DNA of 52,238 nucleotides from Streptomyces humidus (GCF_014649655.1 NZ_BMTL01000050.1:1-52238); one strand, 5' to 3'; numbered from the stretch's first letter, positions 8,021 to 16,528 are shown. Notes: generated by a model from the sequence alone, not told the origin. A program made the numbers and translations.

Positions 8021-9043
8021 TCACTCGCCCTTGGCGCCGGTGAACCCCTCCAGGCGGCTCAGCACCGACACCTTGCCGTCCTGCGCGCCCTTCGCGGGGC
8101 TCAGCGCGACGTCCGCGGCGACGAACTCCATCGTCAGGGACTGCTTGATCTCGCCGGTCGTCAGCGCGCGCACGTCCGGGTCCGGGGTGGGCACGGCGGC
8201 GCCCGCGGCCGCCGTCTGCTTCATGTAGTGGTGCGTGGTGAAGAAGACCAGCGCCCCGCCGTCCGCGGTGCGCAGCGCCAGCGGCGCGTACTCGCCCCCG
8301 GCCAGCGGCTGGTCGACGTACTGGGTGGCCAGGCCCGGCCTGGTGGCGTTCTTCGCCCGCGAGGCGCGCAGCGCGCTGGTGTACGCGCCGTCCGCGAAGG
8401 CGCCCCGGCCGCTCTGCAGGTACGCCGTGTAGTCCTTGCTCAGATCCCGGGGCGCCAGGGCGAGTCCGGCGGTGTCCGCGGGCACGGCCTCGGCCCACCC
8501 GTCCGCGTCCTTCTTGAACGCCGGCACCGCGCCCGGCGCCACCAGCGTCAGATACGTGGCCTGCCACGGCCGCTTGCGCGCCTCACGGGTGAACACCAGC
8601 AGCCAGCGGGCGTCGCCGCCCTTGTTGCCCTTCGCGTCGGCGACGAACCAGCGCGGCCAGCCCGCCTTCGCGGGGACGGTGTAGTTCACGTCCGACAACA
8701 CCAGCGGCGTGTGCTGCGGGTTGCCCGTCGGGCTGTTGAGACGGCCGGCCTTCAGCCGCGCCGCGTCGATGACCGCGAGGGCGCCGGCGGTGTGCCCGGC
8801 GTCCAGCGAGGGGTCGTACGCCGCGTCCGCCTTGTTGTACGCGGCCGTGAACTGCTCGACGGCCTTCACGGCCTCGCCCCGCGTGGCCGACGGGAGCACC
8901 TCCAGCTCGCCGTGGACCACCACACAGCCGCTCGCCGTCAGCGAGACGGTGACGAGCGACGCCGTCGCGAGGGCGTACCGGTCAAGCCTGCGGAGTCCTC
9001 GACGCCCTCGAACCCCGGTCGTCAGGCTGCGTTCCCTGGTCAT
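8021..9043 (-). CDS. Predicted lipoprotein, fourth gene of the efe operon
   Basis: A 340-residue protein with a basic N-terminus, a hydrophobic stretch and a lipobox-like LTASGC, then an exported alpha/beta region rich in Lys and Ala. I recognise no enzyme motif; similar actinobacterial proteins are annotated as hypothetical lipoproteins. It begins inside efeU: its ATG at 9043 lies 62 bp before the efeU stop, in another frame. Expression is therefore probably coupled to the iron-uptake genes, and a role at the cell surface with EfeO/EfeB is a reasonable guess. The ribosome site (GGGAAGG) is rather far from the ATG. No later ATG or GTG exists before the signal sequence. Confidence 0.75.
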   Translation of the reverse strand: MTRERSLTTGVRGRRGLRRLDRYALATASLVTVSLTASGCVVVHGELEVLPSATRGEAVKAVEQFTAAYNKADAAYDPSLDAGHTAGALAVIDAARLKAGRLNSPTGNPQHTPLVLSDVNYTVPAKAGWPRWFVADAKGNKGGDARWLLVFTREARKRPWQATYLTLVAPGAVPAFKKDADGWAEAVPADTAGLALAPRDLSKDYTAYLQSGRGAFADGAYTSALRASRAKNATRPGLATQYVDQPLAGGEYAPLALRTADGGALVFFTTHHYMKQTAAAGAAVPTPDPDVRALTTGEIKQSLTMEFVAADVALSPAKGAQDGKVSVLSRLEGFTGAKGE

Positions 9044-9875
9044 CAGGCGACTTCACCTTCCCCTTCCCGGAGGCGAACCCTACCGGGGCGAGGAACAGCG
9101 CGAGCGTCGGGACCAGGTAGAGCAGCCACACCGTGACCTGGAGGACCGTCGGATCGGGCTGGAAGTTGAACACGCCCTTCAGCAGCGTGCCGTACCAGCT
9201 GTCCGGCGGGATCGTGTCGCTGACGTCGAACGCCCGGTCCGTCAGGCCCGGGACCCAGTCGGCCTCCTGGAGGTCGTGGACCCCGTACGCCAGCACGCCC
9301 GCGGCCACCACGACCAGCATGCCGCCCGTCCAGGTGAAGAACTTCGCCAGGTTGATCCGCAGCGCCCCGCGGTAGAACAGCCAGCCCAGCAGGACGGCCG
9401 TGGCCAGGCCCAGCGCCGCGCCGACCAGCGGGCGCGGGGTGCCGTCACCGGCCGCGTGGACGGACGTCCACACGAACAGGGCCGTCTCCAGGCCCTCCCG
9501 GCCGACCGCGAGGAACGCGGTGGCCACCAGCGCGCCGGTGCCCATCGCGAGCGCCGTGTCCAGCTTGCCGTGCAGCTCCGACTTCAGGTGCCGGGCGGTG
9601 CGCCGCATCCAGAACACCATCCACGTCACCAGCGCGACCGCGATGATCGACAGGGAGCCGCCGAGGGCCTCCTGAGCCTTGAACGTCAGCTCCTGCGAGC
9701 CGAATTCGAGGACGCTGCCGAAGACCATCGCGATGAGCACCGCGATGGCGATGCCGGTCCACACCGGCTTCAGCGCGTCGCGGCGCTCGGTCTTGACCAG
9801 GTAGGCGATGAGGATGCAGACGACGAGAGAGGCCTCCAGGCCCTCGCGCAGTCCGATCAGGTAGTTGGAGAACAC
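8982..9875 (-). CDS. efeU: Iron permease EfeU (FTR1 family)
   Basis: A 297-residue membrane protein with seven likely helices and two REGLE iron-binding motifs: REGLEASL in helix 1 and GREGLETALFVW in helix 4. These are the hallmarks of oxidase-dependent Fe3+ transporters (Ftr1/EfeU). The protein moves iron across the cytoplasmic membrane with EfeO as the surface binder and EfeB as the heme peroxidase. The start is GTG at 9875, only 3 nt after the efeB stop. The 3' end overlaps the downstream lipoprotein gene by 62 bp. Confidence 0.93.
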   Translation of the reverse strand: MFSNYLIGLREGLEASLVVCILIAYLVKTERRDALKPVWTGIAIAVLIAMVFGSVLEFGSQELTFKAQEALGGSLSIIAVALVTWMVFWMRRTARHLKSELHGKLDTALAMGTGALVATAFLAVGREGLETALFVWTSVHAAGDGTPRPLVGAALGLATAVLLGWLFYRGALRINLAKFFTWTGGMLVVVAAGVLAYGVHDLQEADWVPGLTDRAFDVSDTIPPDSWYGTLLKGVFNFQPDPTVLQVTVWLLYLVPTLALFLAPVGFASGKGKVKSPDDQGTQPDDRGSRASRTPQA

Positions 9876-9878
9876 GGG

Positions 9879-11141
9879 TCACGCCTCCCCGGAGAACAGC
9901 GTCCGGCCCCACCAGTCGTCCTTGTCGCGGACGCCCGGCGGGACGGCGAAGACGGCCGAACCCACATGCTGGATGTACTCGTTGAGTGCGTCGGTGGCGA
10001 GATTGCGCTGGATGCGGATGAACCCGTTGCTCACGTCGCGCATGTAGGCGAGGAAGAACAGCCCTGCCTCCAGGCGCCCCAGACCGTCGGTGCCGTCGGT
10101 GAAGGAGTACCCGCGGCGCAGGATCGTCGACCCGTGGTTGGCGTCGGGGTGCGCGAGCCGCACGTGCGCGTCGGGCTTCATCGCCTTCAGGAACGGCTCG
10201 TCGCGCTCCTTCGCCTTGCCCACCGGAGCGCCCTCGCCCTTGTCACGGCCGAAGACGTCCTCCTGCTCCTGCAGCGAGGTGCGGTCCCAGGTCTCGATGT
10301 GCATGCGGATACGGCGGGCCACGAGATAGGAGCCGCCCGTCATCCACGCCGACTTCCCGGTGACGTCCTTCTCGCCGACCCACACGAACTTCTCCAGCCG
10401 GTCCGTCTCCGTGCCGGCGATGTTGCGGGTGCCGTCCTTGAAGCCCATCAGGTTGCGCGGGGTCTGCGCCTCGGGCGTGGTGGAGGAGGTCTTGCCGAAG
10501 CCCAGCTGCGACCAGCGGATGACGACCTTGCCCATGCCGATCCGGGCCAGGTTGCGGATCGCGTGCACGGCGACCTGCGGGTCGTCGGCGCACGCCTGGA
10601 CGCACAGGTCGCCGTTGCTGCGGGCCGCGTCGAGGGCGTCCCCGGCGAACGTGGGCAGGTCGACGAGGGCGTCCGGCCGCCGGTCGGCGAGGTCGAACTT
10701 CCGGAACAGCGAGGGCCCGAACCCGACCGTCAGGGTCAGCCGGGACGGCTTGAGCCCCAGCGCCTCGCCGGTGTCGTCCGGCGGCGCCTCGGCGAGACCG
10801 CCGTAGGCGCCCTCCCCGACCGACTTCCCGGCCGTCATCCGCCGGGCCGCCTCCGTCCAGTCCTTCAGCACCTGGACGAACTCGGCGCGGTCCGTGGTCG
10901 TGACGTCGAACGCGGCGAAGTGCAGCCGGTCCTGCACCGGCGTGGCGATGCCCGCCTGGTTCACGCCGTGGAAGGCGACGGCGGCGCCCGTGTCGGCGCC
11001 GGCCGGGTCGACGTCGTTGCCGGTGCGGGTCATCGCGACCGCGCCGCCGGCCGCGGCGGCGCCGAGCGCGAGCCCGGCCCCGCCCCAGCCGATCAGCGAC
11101 CGCCGGGAGGGACTCCCGCTCCTCGTCTGCGACTCCGTCAT
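9879..11141 (-). CDS. efeB: Deferrochelatase/DyP peroxidase EfeB
   Basis: A 420-residue dye-decolorising peroxidase. A twin-arginine signal (PSRRSLIG, Arg13-Arg14) precedes a hydrophobic stretch ending near residue 37, so the folded heme protein is exported by Tat. The GFKDGTRN segment (residues 233-240) is the DyP GxxDG motif with the catalytic Asp, and His326 in DAHVRLAHP is the expected proximal heme ligand. It oxidises Fe2+ for EfeU or acts on heme-type substrates. It lies 17 bp after efeO and 3 nt before efeU, which supports one operon. Confidence 0.93.
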   Translation of the reverse strand: MTESQTRSGSPSRRSLIGWGGAGLALGAAAAGGAVAMTRTGNDVDPAGADTGAAVAFHGVNQAGIATPVQDRLHFAAFDVTTTDRAEFVQVLKDWTEAARRMTAGKSVGEGAYGGLAEAPPDDTGEALGLKPSRLTLTVGFGPSLFRKFDLADRRPDALVDLPTFAGDALDAARSNGDLCVQACADDPQVAVHAIRNLARIGMGKVVIRWSQLGFGKTSSTTPEAQTPRNLMGFKDGTRNIAGTETDRLEKFVWVGEKDVTGKSAWMTGGSYLVARRIRMHIETWDRTSLQEQEDVFGRDKGEGAPVGKAKERDEPFLKAMKPDAHVRLAHPDANHGSTILRRGYSFTDGTDGLGRLEAGLFFLAYMRDVSNGFIRIQRNLATDALNEYIQHVGSAVFAVPPGVRDKDDWWGRTLFSGEA

Positions 11142-11158
11142 GTTCCTGTGCCCCTCGT

Positions 11159-12298
11159 TTACTTGGCGACGGCGGCGGCGAGCTTGGACAACGGCTCGGC
11201 GAGCGCGTTGACCGCGTCCGACAGTTCCTTGCGGCCGGCGGCGCCGACCTTGTCGTAGGAGGTGAACTCGTACGACGTCTTGTTCGGGCGGTACTTGTCC
11301 AGCAGCGCCTCCAGCGCGGCGAACTGCTTGTCCAGCTCGGTGACCAGGGCGGCGTCGTTCTCCTTGGCGACCGGCTTGAGCAGCTCGTAGGACTGCTGCG
11401 CACCCTCGACGTTGGCCTTGAAGTCGACCAGGTCGGTGTGCGAGTAACGCTCCTCCTCGCCGGTGACCTTGCCGGTGGCGACCTCGTCGAGGAGCTCCTT
11501 GGCGCCGTTGGCCATGGAGGTCGGGGTGATCACGGCCTTGCCGACCCGCTTCTGCCAGTCGGTCAGGTCGGTGACGAGCTGGTCGGCGAGGGTCTTCTCC
11601 TCGGCGCCGATCTTCTTGTCCTGCCAGAGGGCCTTCTCCAGCCGGTGCCAGCCGGTCCACTTCTGGCCGCTCTCCAGGCCGTCGGCGCGCACGTCGACCT
11701 TGGGGTCGATGGTGCCGAAGGACTCCGCGACCGGCTCGGTGCGCTCCCAGCCGATGCGCGAGGGCGCATAGGCCTTCTTGGCGGCCTCGACGTTCCCGGC
11801 CTTGACCGCCGCGACGAAGACGGCGACCTTGGGCAGCGTCTCGTCGGCCTGGGTCTGCGCGTAGGCGCGGTAGGCGGCCACGGCCTGGTCCAGGCGGGGG
11901 TCGCGCGCGGCGGTGGAACCGCCGGTGACCTTGAGGGTCTGGCGGATGCCGTCGCCCTTCATGCCCGGCTTGCAGGCGATGCGGTACTCGCCGGCCTTCA
12001 CCTCGGCGGTGACCCGCTGCTTGGTGCCGGGGCCGATGTTCTCCCGTTCGCTGACGATCCGGTCGTCGGGGAAGAGGAGGTAGACCTCCGTGACCTTGGA
12101 GCCCTTGTTCTCGACGGCGAGTTCCACGTGTCCGGCGGAGATCTCCTTCCTGGAGGTCTCACACGTGGAGTCGGTGGCCGTCACCCCGATGACCCGCTCG
12201 CCGTCCTTGGCGTCGCTCTTCGAGGCGCAGCCCGTGACGGCGGTCAGGGCCGTGACGGCGGCTACGGCGGTGACGACGGACAGTCCGGCGGCTCGCAT
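11159..12298 (-). CDS. efeO: Iron uptake lipoprotein EfeO
   Basis: A 379-residue lipoprotein: signal peptide with lipobox AVTGC (Cys24), an N-terminal cupredoxin-like domain (residues about 35-125, including EVYLLFPDD and ACKPGMKGDG), then an M75-type imelysin domain with the HxxE metal motif at His218-Glu221 in GWHRLEKALW. It binds iron or copper at the outer face and hands it to EfeU. It is first in the operon. Two iron-box-like sites lie just upstream (12345-12383), so it is probably induced under iron limitation. Confidence 0.93.
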   Translation of the reverse strand: MRAAGLSVVTAVAAVTALTAVTGCASKSDAKDGERVIGVTATDSTCETSRKEISAGHVELAVENKGSKVTEVYLLFPDDRIVSERENIGPGTKQRVTAEVKAGEYRIACKPGMKGDGIRQTLKVTGGSTAARDPRLDQAVAAYRAYAQTQADETLPKVAVFVAAVKAGNVEAAKKAYAPSRIGWERTEPVAESFGTIDPKVDVRADGLESGQKWTGWHRLEKALWQDKKIGAEEKTLADQLVTDLTDWQKRVGKAVITPTSMANGAKELLDEVATGKVTGEEERYSHTDLVDFKANVEGAQQSYELLKPVAKENDAALVTELDKQFAALEALLDKYRPNKTSYEFTSYDKVGAAGRKELSDAVNALAEPLSKLAAAVAK

Positions 12299-12344
12299 TC
12301 AAGCTCCCAGCGGTGGCTGAAAACCGCGTGACTGGCGCACGCGG

Positions 12345-12363
12345 ATTGGTGAGGCTCACCTAA
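12345..12363. promoter_or_regulatory. Iron box (DmdR/IdeR-type operator)
   Basis: The 19-mer ATTGGTGAGGCTCACCTAA matches the actinobacterial iron-box consensus TTAGGTTAGGCTAACCTAA at 15 of 19 positions by hand alignment. It lies about 47 bp upstream of the efeO ATG. Repression by an iron-loaded DtxR-family protein is the expected mode. Confidence 0.75.
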
Positions 12364-12364
12364 C

Positions 12365-12383
12365 TTATCCAAGGCTTACCTGC
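12365..12383. promoter_or_regulatory. Second, weaker iron-box-like site
   Basis: TTATCCAAGGCTTACCTGC shares 12 of 19 positions with the iron-box consensus. It is centred 20 bp from the first box, close to two helical turns, so two dimers could bind side by side on one face of the DNA. Confidence 0.45.
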
Positions 12384-12596
12384 CTGATACCCGTCGAGGC
12401 CGTGATTCACCTCTCATAGACGCTGTAAGAGCACGAGACGATCACGGTGAGACAAAGCGGACGTCAAGGGGAGGTCAAGAGAAACTCAAGGATTCCGCTT
12501 CCTGTGCCGCCCACGCCTCCCGGACGGCGAACCCGCCCTCCGGGACGGGCCGCCGTCCGGGCCGGACCGCCGCCCGACCGGTGCTTCAATTCCCCG

Positions 12597-13241
12597 GTGA
12601 CTGATTACGACGTGCTCCGTGTCTTCTGCGCGCCGAACGGCGGCTACGGCAACGAACTGGGCGTGGTCCGCGAAGGCTCGGTGCTGCCGGACCCGGAGGA
12701 CCGCCAGGGCCTCGCGGCGAAGCTCGGCTTCAGCGAGACGGTGTTCGTCGACGACCCCGAGCGCGGAGTCATCGACATCTACACGCCCACCCTGCGGCTG
12801 CCCTTCGCGGGACACCCGTGCGTGGGCGCCGCCTGGCTGCTCGACGTGCCCGAGCTCGTCACCCCGGCCGGCGTCGTGGGCACCCGCCTGGACGGGGAGT
12901 TCACCTGGATCGAGGCACGCGCCGAATGGGCCCCGCCGCGCACCCTCCGGCAGTACGCGACGGCCGCGGAGGTCGACGACCTGCCCGTGCCGCCCAAAGG
13001 CGAGTGGATCTACGCCTGGGCCTGGGAGGACGAACCGGCCGGCCGGATCCGCGCCCGCGCCTTCCCCGGCCGCGACGACGGCGTCGACGAGGACGAGGCC
13101 ACCGGCGCGGCCGCCCTCCTGCTCACCGAACGGCTCGGCCGCGCCCTGAACATCACGCAGGGCGCGGGCTCCCAGATCCTGACGGCCCCGCAGCCCCACG
13201 GCTGGGTGGAGGTCGGCGGCCGGGTGTTCCTGGAGCGCTGA
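12597..13241 (+). CDS. PhzF family protein (short)
   Basis: A 214-residue protein of the PhzF/diaminopimelate-epimerase fold. The N-terminal part has GGYGNELGVV, which carries the family's acidic catalytic residue, and FAGHPCVGAAWLL; the C-terminal half has DEDEATGAAALLL. Family members isomerise or epimerise small acids, but the substrate is not predictable. It is shorter than most PhzF proteins (about 260-300 residues). I chose the GTG at 12597 because similarity begins at VTDYDVLRVF; the open frame runs 50 codons further upstream but that part is Arg/Pro-rich. No ribosome site is seen. Confidence 0.8.
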   Translation: MTDYDVLRVFCAPNGGYGNELGVVREGSVLPDPEDRQGLAAKLGFSETVFVDDPERGVIDIYTPTLRLPFAGHPCVGAAWLLDVPELVTPAGVVGTRLDGEFTWIEARAEWAPPRTLRQYATAAEVDDLPVPPKGEWIYAWAWEDEPAGRIRARAFPGRDDGVDEDEATGAAALLLTERLGRALNITQGAGSQILTAPQPHGWVEVGGRVFLER

Positions 13242-13347
13242 GCCCTTCGAGCCGGTCCCTGGGGTCCGTACGGGTGGTGTGGCGTGTGCGCGGGGAGGCG
13301 AACGGGGACCTCTGGGCGTGACCACTCAGCCCCGTGAGAGGAACGTC

Positions 13348-13542
13348 ATGCGTATCCGTTCAGTCCTGGCCGCGACCGTCCTGGGCATCGCGCTCGCCGC
13401 CGTCGGCGCGACGACCGCCACCGCCGACGAGGCCCCCCGCCCGCACCACCACTTCAGGGTCGTCTGCAGCCCGTACATCGGCGCGATCGACACGGTCTCC
13501 GCGGACATCTTCTGGGCCGGCAAGCACTGCGACCGGTTCTGA
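13348..13542 (+). CDS. Small secreted protein
   Basis: A 64-residue preprotein: MRIRSVLAATVLGIALAAVG is a Sec signal peptide with a likely cut after ATADEA-type residues (ATA-DEA, about residue 30), leaving about 35 residues with a His run and two Cys that could form a disulfide. The ATG at 13348 follows GAGAGGA. Function unknown. A strong hairpin terminator follows directly. Confidence 0.75.
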   Translation: MRIRSVLAATVLGIALAAVGATTATADEAPRPHHHFRVVCSPYIGAIDTVSADIFWAGKHCDRF

Positions 13543-13550
13543 CCGACCCC

Positions 13551-13580
13551 GGGCCCCCTCGCGGCGAAGCGAGGGGGCCC
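13551..13580 (+). terminator. Terminator after the small secreted protein
   Basis: Positions 13551-13562 pair perfectly with 13569-13580 (12 bp, 6-nt loop), 8 bp after the stop codon; two more C-G pairs extend the base. There is no T-run, as is usual in Streptomyces. Confidence 0.75.
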
Positions 13581-13614
13581 GGCCCGCGCGCGGGGGAAGC
13601 CCGTGACCGCGAAA

Positions 13615-13640
13615 AGCCCGCCCTCCGAGGAGAGCGGGCT
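13615..13640 (-). terminator. Terminator of map
   Basis: AGCCCGC (13615-13621) pairs with GCGGGCT (13634-13640). On the minus strand the stem is followed by TTTTCG, just after the map stop at 13654. Confidence 0.65.
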
Positions 13641-13653
13641 CGCACGCGGGCGG

Positions 13654-14511
13654 CTACGGCAGGGTGAGGACCTCCGCCCCCGTCTCCGTCACCACCAGGG
13701 TGTGCTCGAACTGGGCCGTGCGCTTGCGGTCCTTGGTCACCACGGTCCAGCCGTCGTCCCACATGTCGTAGTCGTGCGTGCCGAGCGTCAGCATCGGCTC
13801 GATGGTGAACGTCATCCCCGGCTGGATGACGGTCGTCGCGTGCGGGCTGTCGTAGTGCGGGATGATCAGCCCGGAGTGGAACGACGAGTTGATGCCGTGA
13901 CCGGTGAAGTCCCGCACCACCCCGTACCCGAACCGCTTGGCGTACGACTCGATGACCCGCCCGATGACGTTGATCTGACGGCCGGGCCTGACCGCCTTGA
14001 TCGCCCGCTCCAGGGACTCCCGGGTCCGCTCCACCAGCAGCCGCGACTCCTCGTCGACGTCCCCGACCAGGTACGTGGCGTTGTTGTCGCCGTGCACCCC
14101 GCCGATGTACGCGGTCACGTCGAGGTTGACGATGTCGCCGTCCCGCAGGACCGTCGAGTCCGGGATGCCGTGGCAGATGACCTCGTTGACGCTCGTGCAC
14201 AGCGACTTCGGGAAGCCCCGGTAGCCCAGCGTCGACGGGTAGGCGCCGTGATCGCACATGTACTCGTGCGCGACCCTGTCCAGTTCGTCGGTGGTGACCC
14301 CCGGCGAGATCAGTTTCGCGGCCTCCGCCATCGCCCGCGCGGCGATCCGGCCGGCCCGGCGCATCGCCTCCACCGTCTCGGGCGTCTGCACCTCCGGCCC
14401 GGTATAGGGCGTCGGCGCCGGTTTGCCCACGTACTCGGGGCGGCGGATGTTTCCGGGCACGGAACGGGCGGGGGACAGCTCCCCCGGTGCGAGCAGCGAC
14501 TGGCCAGACAT
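13654..14511 (-). CDS. map: Methionine aminopeptidase, type I
   Basis: A 285-residue enzyme that removes the initiator Met from new proteins. All five metal ligands can be read: Asp131, Asp142, His205, Glu238 and Glu269, plus the conserved His114 of VICHGIP. The N-terminal extension of about 40 residues (PGNIRRPEYVGKP) is typical of the longer actinobacterial type Ic enzymes with an SH3-like binding motif. Streptomyces usually has a second map in the ribosomal protein region, so this is probably the paralogue. The ATG at 14511 has no ribosome site; TAGACT lies 7 nt upstream. Confidence 0.93.
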   Translation of the reverse strand: MSGQSLLAPGELSPARSVPGNIRRPEYVGKPAPTPYTGPEVQTPETVEAMRRAGRIAARAMAEAAKLISPGVTTDELDRVAHEYMCDHGAYPSTLGYRGFPKSLCTSVNEVICHGIPDSTVLRDGDIVNLDVTAYIGGVHGDNNATYLVGDVDEESRLLVERTRESLERAIKAVRPGRQINVIGRVIESYAKRFGYGVVRDFTGHGINSSFHSGLIIPHYDSPHATTVIQPGMTFTIEPMLTLGTHDYDMWDDGWTVVTKDRKRTAQFEHTLVVTETGAEVLTLP

Positions 14512-14518
14512 GCCAGTG

Positions 14519-14524
14519 AGTCTA
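14519..14524 (-). promoter_or_regulatory. -10 box for a leaderless map mRNA
   Basis: On the minus strand TAGACT (TANNNT type) ends 7 nt before the map ATG, and no purine-rich site intervenes. Confidence 0.55.
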
Positions 14525-14568
14525 ACGAGCGGGCATGGGGGAACATGACGATGGCGAGAGGAGCCGTC

Positions 14569-14802
14569 ATGCCCCTGTTCAAGAAGCGGACCGCCGGCAA
14601 ACCGGGCGAGTGGTACTACTGCCTGGAGCACAAGAAGGTCGAGGACGGGCCGGAGTGCCCGGCCAAGGACCGGTTCGGCCCGTACGCCACCCGTGCGGAG
14701 GCCGAACACGCCATGGAGAGCGCCCGCGAACGCAACCTCCAGTGGGAGAACGACCCCAGATGGCACGACGCCCCCACGGGCGGACCCACGGACGAGGACT
14801 GA
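14569..14802 (+). CDS. Small SPOR-like protein
   Basis: A 77-residue acidic/basic protein. WYYCLEHKKVEDGPECPAKD is followed by RFGPYATRAEAEHAMESA, which resembles the repeat of SPOR-type domains; here it is a stand-alone cytoplasmic protein, commonly annotated as hypothetical in Streptomyces. Two Cys residues could bind metal. The ATG at 14569 has GAGAGGAG upstream; in-frame ATGs further upstream lack spacing to a good site. It is divergent from map. Confidence 0.75.
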   Translation: MPLFKKRTAGKPGEWYYCLEHKKVEDGPECPAKDRFGPYATRAEAEHAMESARERNLQWENDPRWHDAPTGGPTDED

Positions 14803-15044
14803 CCTCCACCAGAACATGTGGCCGGGCGGTCACCGCTCAGCGCGGGTGCGGCCGTCGACCGCTGCGCCCGCGCCCGCGCCGTCCCGCGAGGCCCGCCAGG
14901 CGGCGAGACGGGGCGAGACCGGGGAGCGGCCCGCGAAGACGTGCGGGGACCGCGGAGGGCCGAGGGTCGATGGAGGGGCCGGAGTCCGTCACGCGGGGTC
15001 ATGGCCGGCCGTGAGGAAAGCCGGGGACCACAGCTTCTGCCGCG

Positions 15045-15641
15045 TCACCAGGGGGGAGGAGGCGGCGCCGTCAGACGATCGGCGAGGCGGGAGAGACGGT
15101 CCGCGAGCCGTCGGCGCCCTCGGGCCGGCGGCAGCGTCTCACCGGCCGCCGCGCTCACCAGGTGCTGCACGGTGTCCAGGTCCAGCTCGGAGCCGTCCGG
15201 CACGGCCAGCGCCTCGTGCGCCAGCGCCGCCAGATCCCTCTCGACGGGACCGAGCGCGAGCACCGTGACCCCGGCCCGGCGGGCGTCCGCCACCCGCTCC
15301 AGAAGCGGTGCGTCCGCCGACGGCGACGCCACCAGCAGCGTCTCGCCCCGCCGCGCAGCCTCGATCCGGCCCGGACCCACCGCGAGGTGCGCGGGGTCGC
15401 CGGCTCGCGGATCGTGACGGACCAGCGTGGGCGCCAGCTCCGGCGTGCCCGACCACGCCGCCTCGTCCACCAGATGCGCCGCGAGATGCCAGGGCTCGTA
15501 CTCCGCCGTGCCCGCCAGCAGCAGCCCGCCCCCGTGCGACACGACCGACCCCCGCAGCACCGCGGCGAACCGCCGGGTGGCACCCAGCCACTCGGTCCCG
15601 GCGAGCACCTCACGCAGCAGCGCGACCCGTACGGCGTCCAT
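15045..15641 (-). CDS. SIS-like protein of unknown function
   Basis: A 198-residue protein whose pattern suggests a sugar-isomerase (SIS) fold: GGGLLLAGTAEYEPWHLAAHLVDE, then RRGETLLVASPSADAPLLERVADARRAGVTVLALG, then LAALAHEALAVPD. Such folds bind phosphosugars. No catalytic residues can be assigned, and the C-terminus ends in a Pro tract. The ATG at 15641 opens the conserved part. It is divergent from the F420 reductase gene, with about 100 bp between starts. Confidence 0.55.
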   Translation of the reverse strand: MDAVRVALLREVLAGTEWLGATRRFAAVLRGSVVSHGGGLLLAGTAEYEPWHLAAHLVDEAAWSGTPELAPTLVRHDPRAGDPAHLAVGPGRIEAARRGETLLVASPSADAPLLERVADARRAGVTVLALGPVERDLAALAHEALAVPDGSELDLDTVQHLVSAAAGETLPPARGRRRLADRLSRLADRLTAPPPPPW

Positions 15642-15732
15642 GCGCCCGCATGCTGCCGCACCCGGCCGCCCCCGGCCCGGGGTTCGCCGCCCGTTCACCC
15701 GACATGAGGAAGGGCCGCCGGACGTGCCCACG

Positions 15733-15738
15733 TAAAGT
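15733..15738 (+). promoter_or_regulatory. -10 box for a leaderless npdG mRNA
   Basis: TAAAGT ends 6 nt before the ATG at 15745 and no ribosome site is present. Confidence 0.5.
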
Positions 15739-15744
15739 CGGCCC

Positions 15745-16473
15745 ATGACCTCTACCGACAGTGCTCACCACACCCCCGGGGCCGCCCCCGCGAAGGCCCC
15801 CGCGAAGGACCCCTGGGATCTTCCCGACGTGTCCGGACTGGTCGTCGGCGTGCTCGGCGGCACCGGCCCGCAGGGCAAGGGCCTCGCCTACCGCCTGGCC
15901 AAGGCCGGCCAGAAGGTGATCATCGGCTCGCGCGCCGCCGACCGCGCCCGGGCCGCCGCCGAGGAACTCGGGCACGGTGTCGAGGGCGCCGACAACGCCG
16001 AGACCGCGCGCCGCAGCGACATCGTGATCGTCGCCGTCCCGTGGGACGGCCACGGCAAGACGCTGGAGGCCCTGCGCGAGGAACTGGCGGGCAAGCTCGT
16101 CGTCGACTGCGTCAACCCGCTCGGCTTCGACAAGAAGGGCGCCTACGCGCTGAAGCCGGAGGAGGGCAGCGCGGCGGAGCAGGCCGCGGCCCTGCTGCCG
16201 GACTCGCGCGTCGCCGCCGCCTTCCACCACCTGTCGGCGGTCCTTCTGCAGGACCCGGAGATCGACGAGATCGACACCGATGTGATGGTGCTGGGCGAGG
16301 AGAGGGCCGACGTCGAGATCGTGCAGGCGCTGGCCGGCCGCATCCCCGGCATGCGCGGCGTCTTCGCGGGCCGGCTGCGCAACGCCCACCAGGTGGAGTC
16401 CCTGGTCGCCAACCTGATCTCGGTCAACCGCCGCTACAAGGCCCACGCCGGGCTGCGCGTCACCGACGTCTGA
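15745..16473 (+). CDS. npdG: F420:NADPH oxidoreductase
   Basis: A 242-residue Rossmann protein that transfers hydride between NADPH and coenzyme F420, supplying F420H2 to actinobacterial reductases. The NADP loop is GVLGGTGPQGKGLAYRLA, followed by VIIGSRAADRA with Ser/Arg for the 2'-phosphate. VVDCVNPLGFDKKG and AAFHHLSA are conserved family segments. The Ala/Pro-rich N-terminal 25 residues are extra. It is probably leaderless. The small membrane protein gene begins 56 bp after its stop. Confidence 0.9.
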   Translation: MTSTDSAHHTPGAAPAKAPAKDPWDLPDVSGLVVGVLGGTGPQGKGLAYRLAKAGQKVIIGSRAADRARAAAEELGHGVEGADNAETARRSDIVIVAVPWDGHGKTLEALREELAGKLVVDCVNPLGFDKKGAYALKPEEGSAAEQAAALLPDSRVAAAFHHLSAVLLQDPEIDEIDTDVMVLGEERADVEIVQALAGRIPGMRGVFAGRLRNAHQVESLVANLISVNRRYKAHAGLRVTDV

Positions 16474-16528
16474 GCGCATGGGGGACACTGGACGGCGAAG
16501 CAGTGTCCCCCGACAGGAGCCGACCGAC

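Noticed and set aside
12447..12596. N-terminal 50 codons of the PhzF-like open frame
   Set aside because: The stretch is Arg/Pro-rich and unlike the family; the GTG at 12597 opens the conserved sequence.
13603..14568. Long plus-strand frame running into the SPOR-like gene
   Set aside because: It is antisense to map and lacks any domain; only the part from ATG 14569 is supported.
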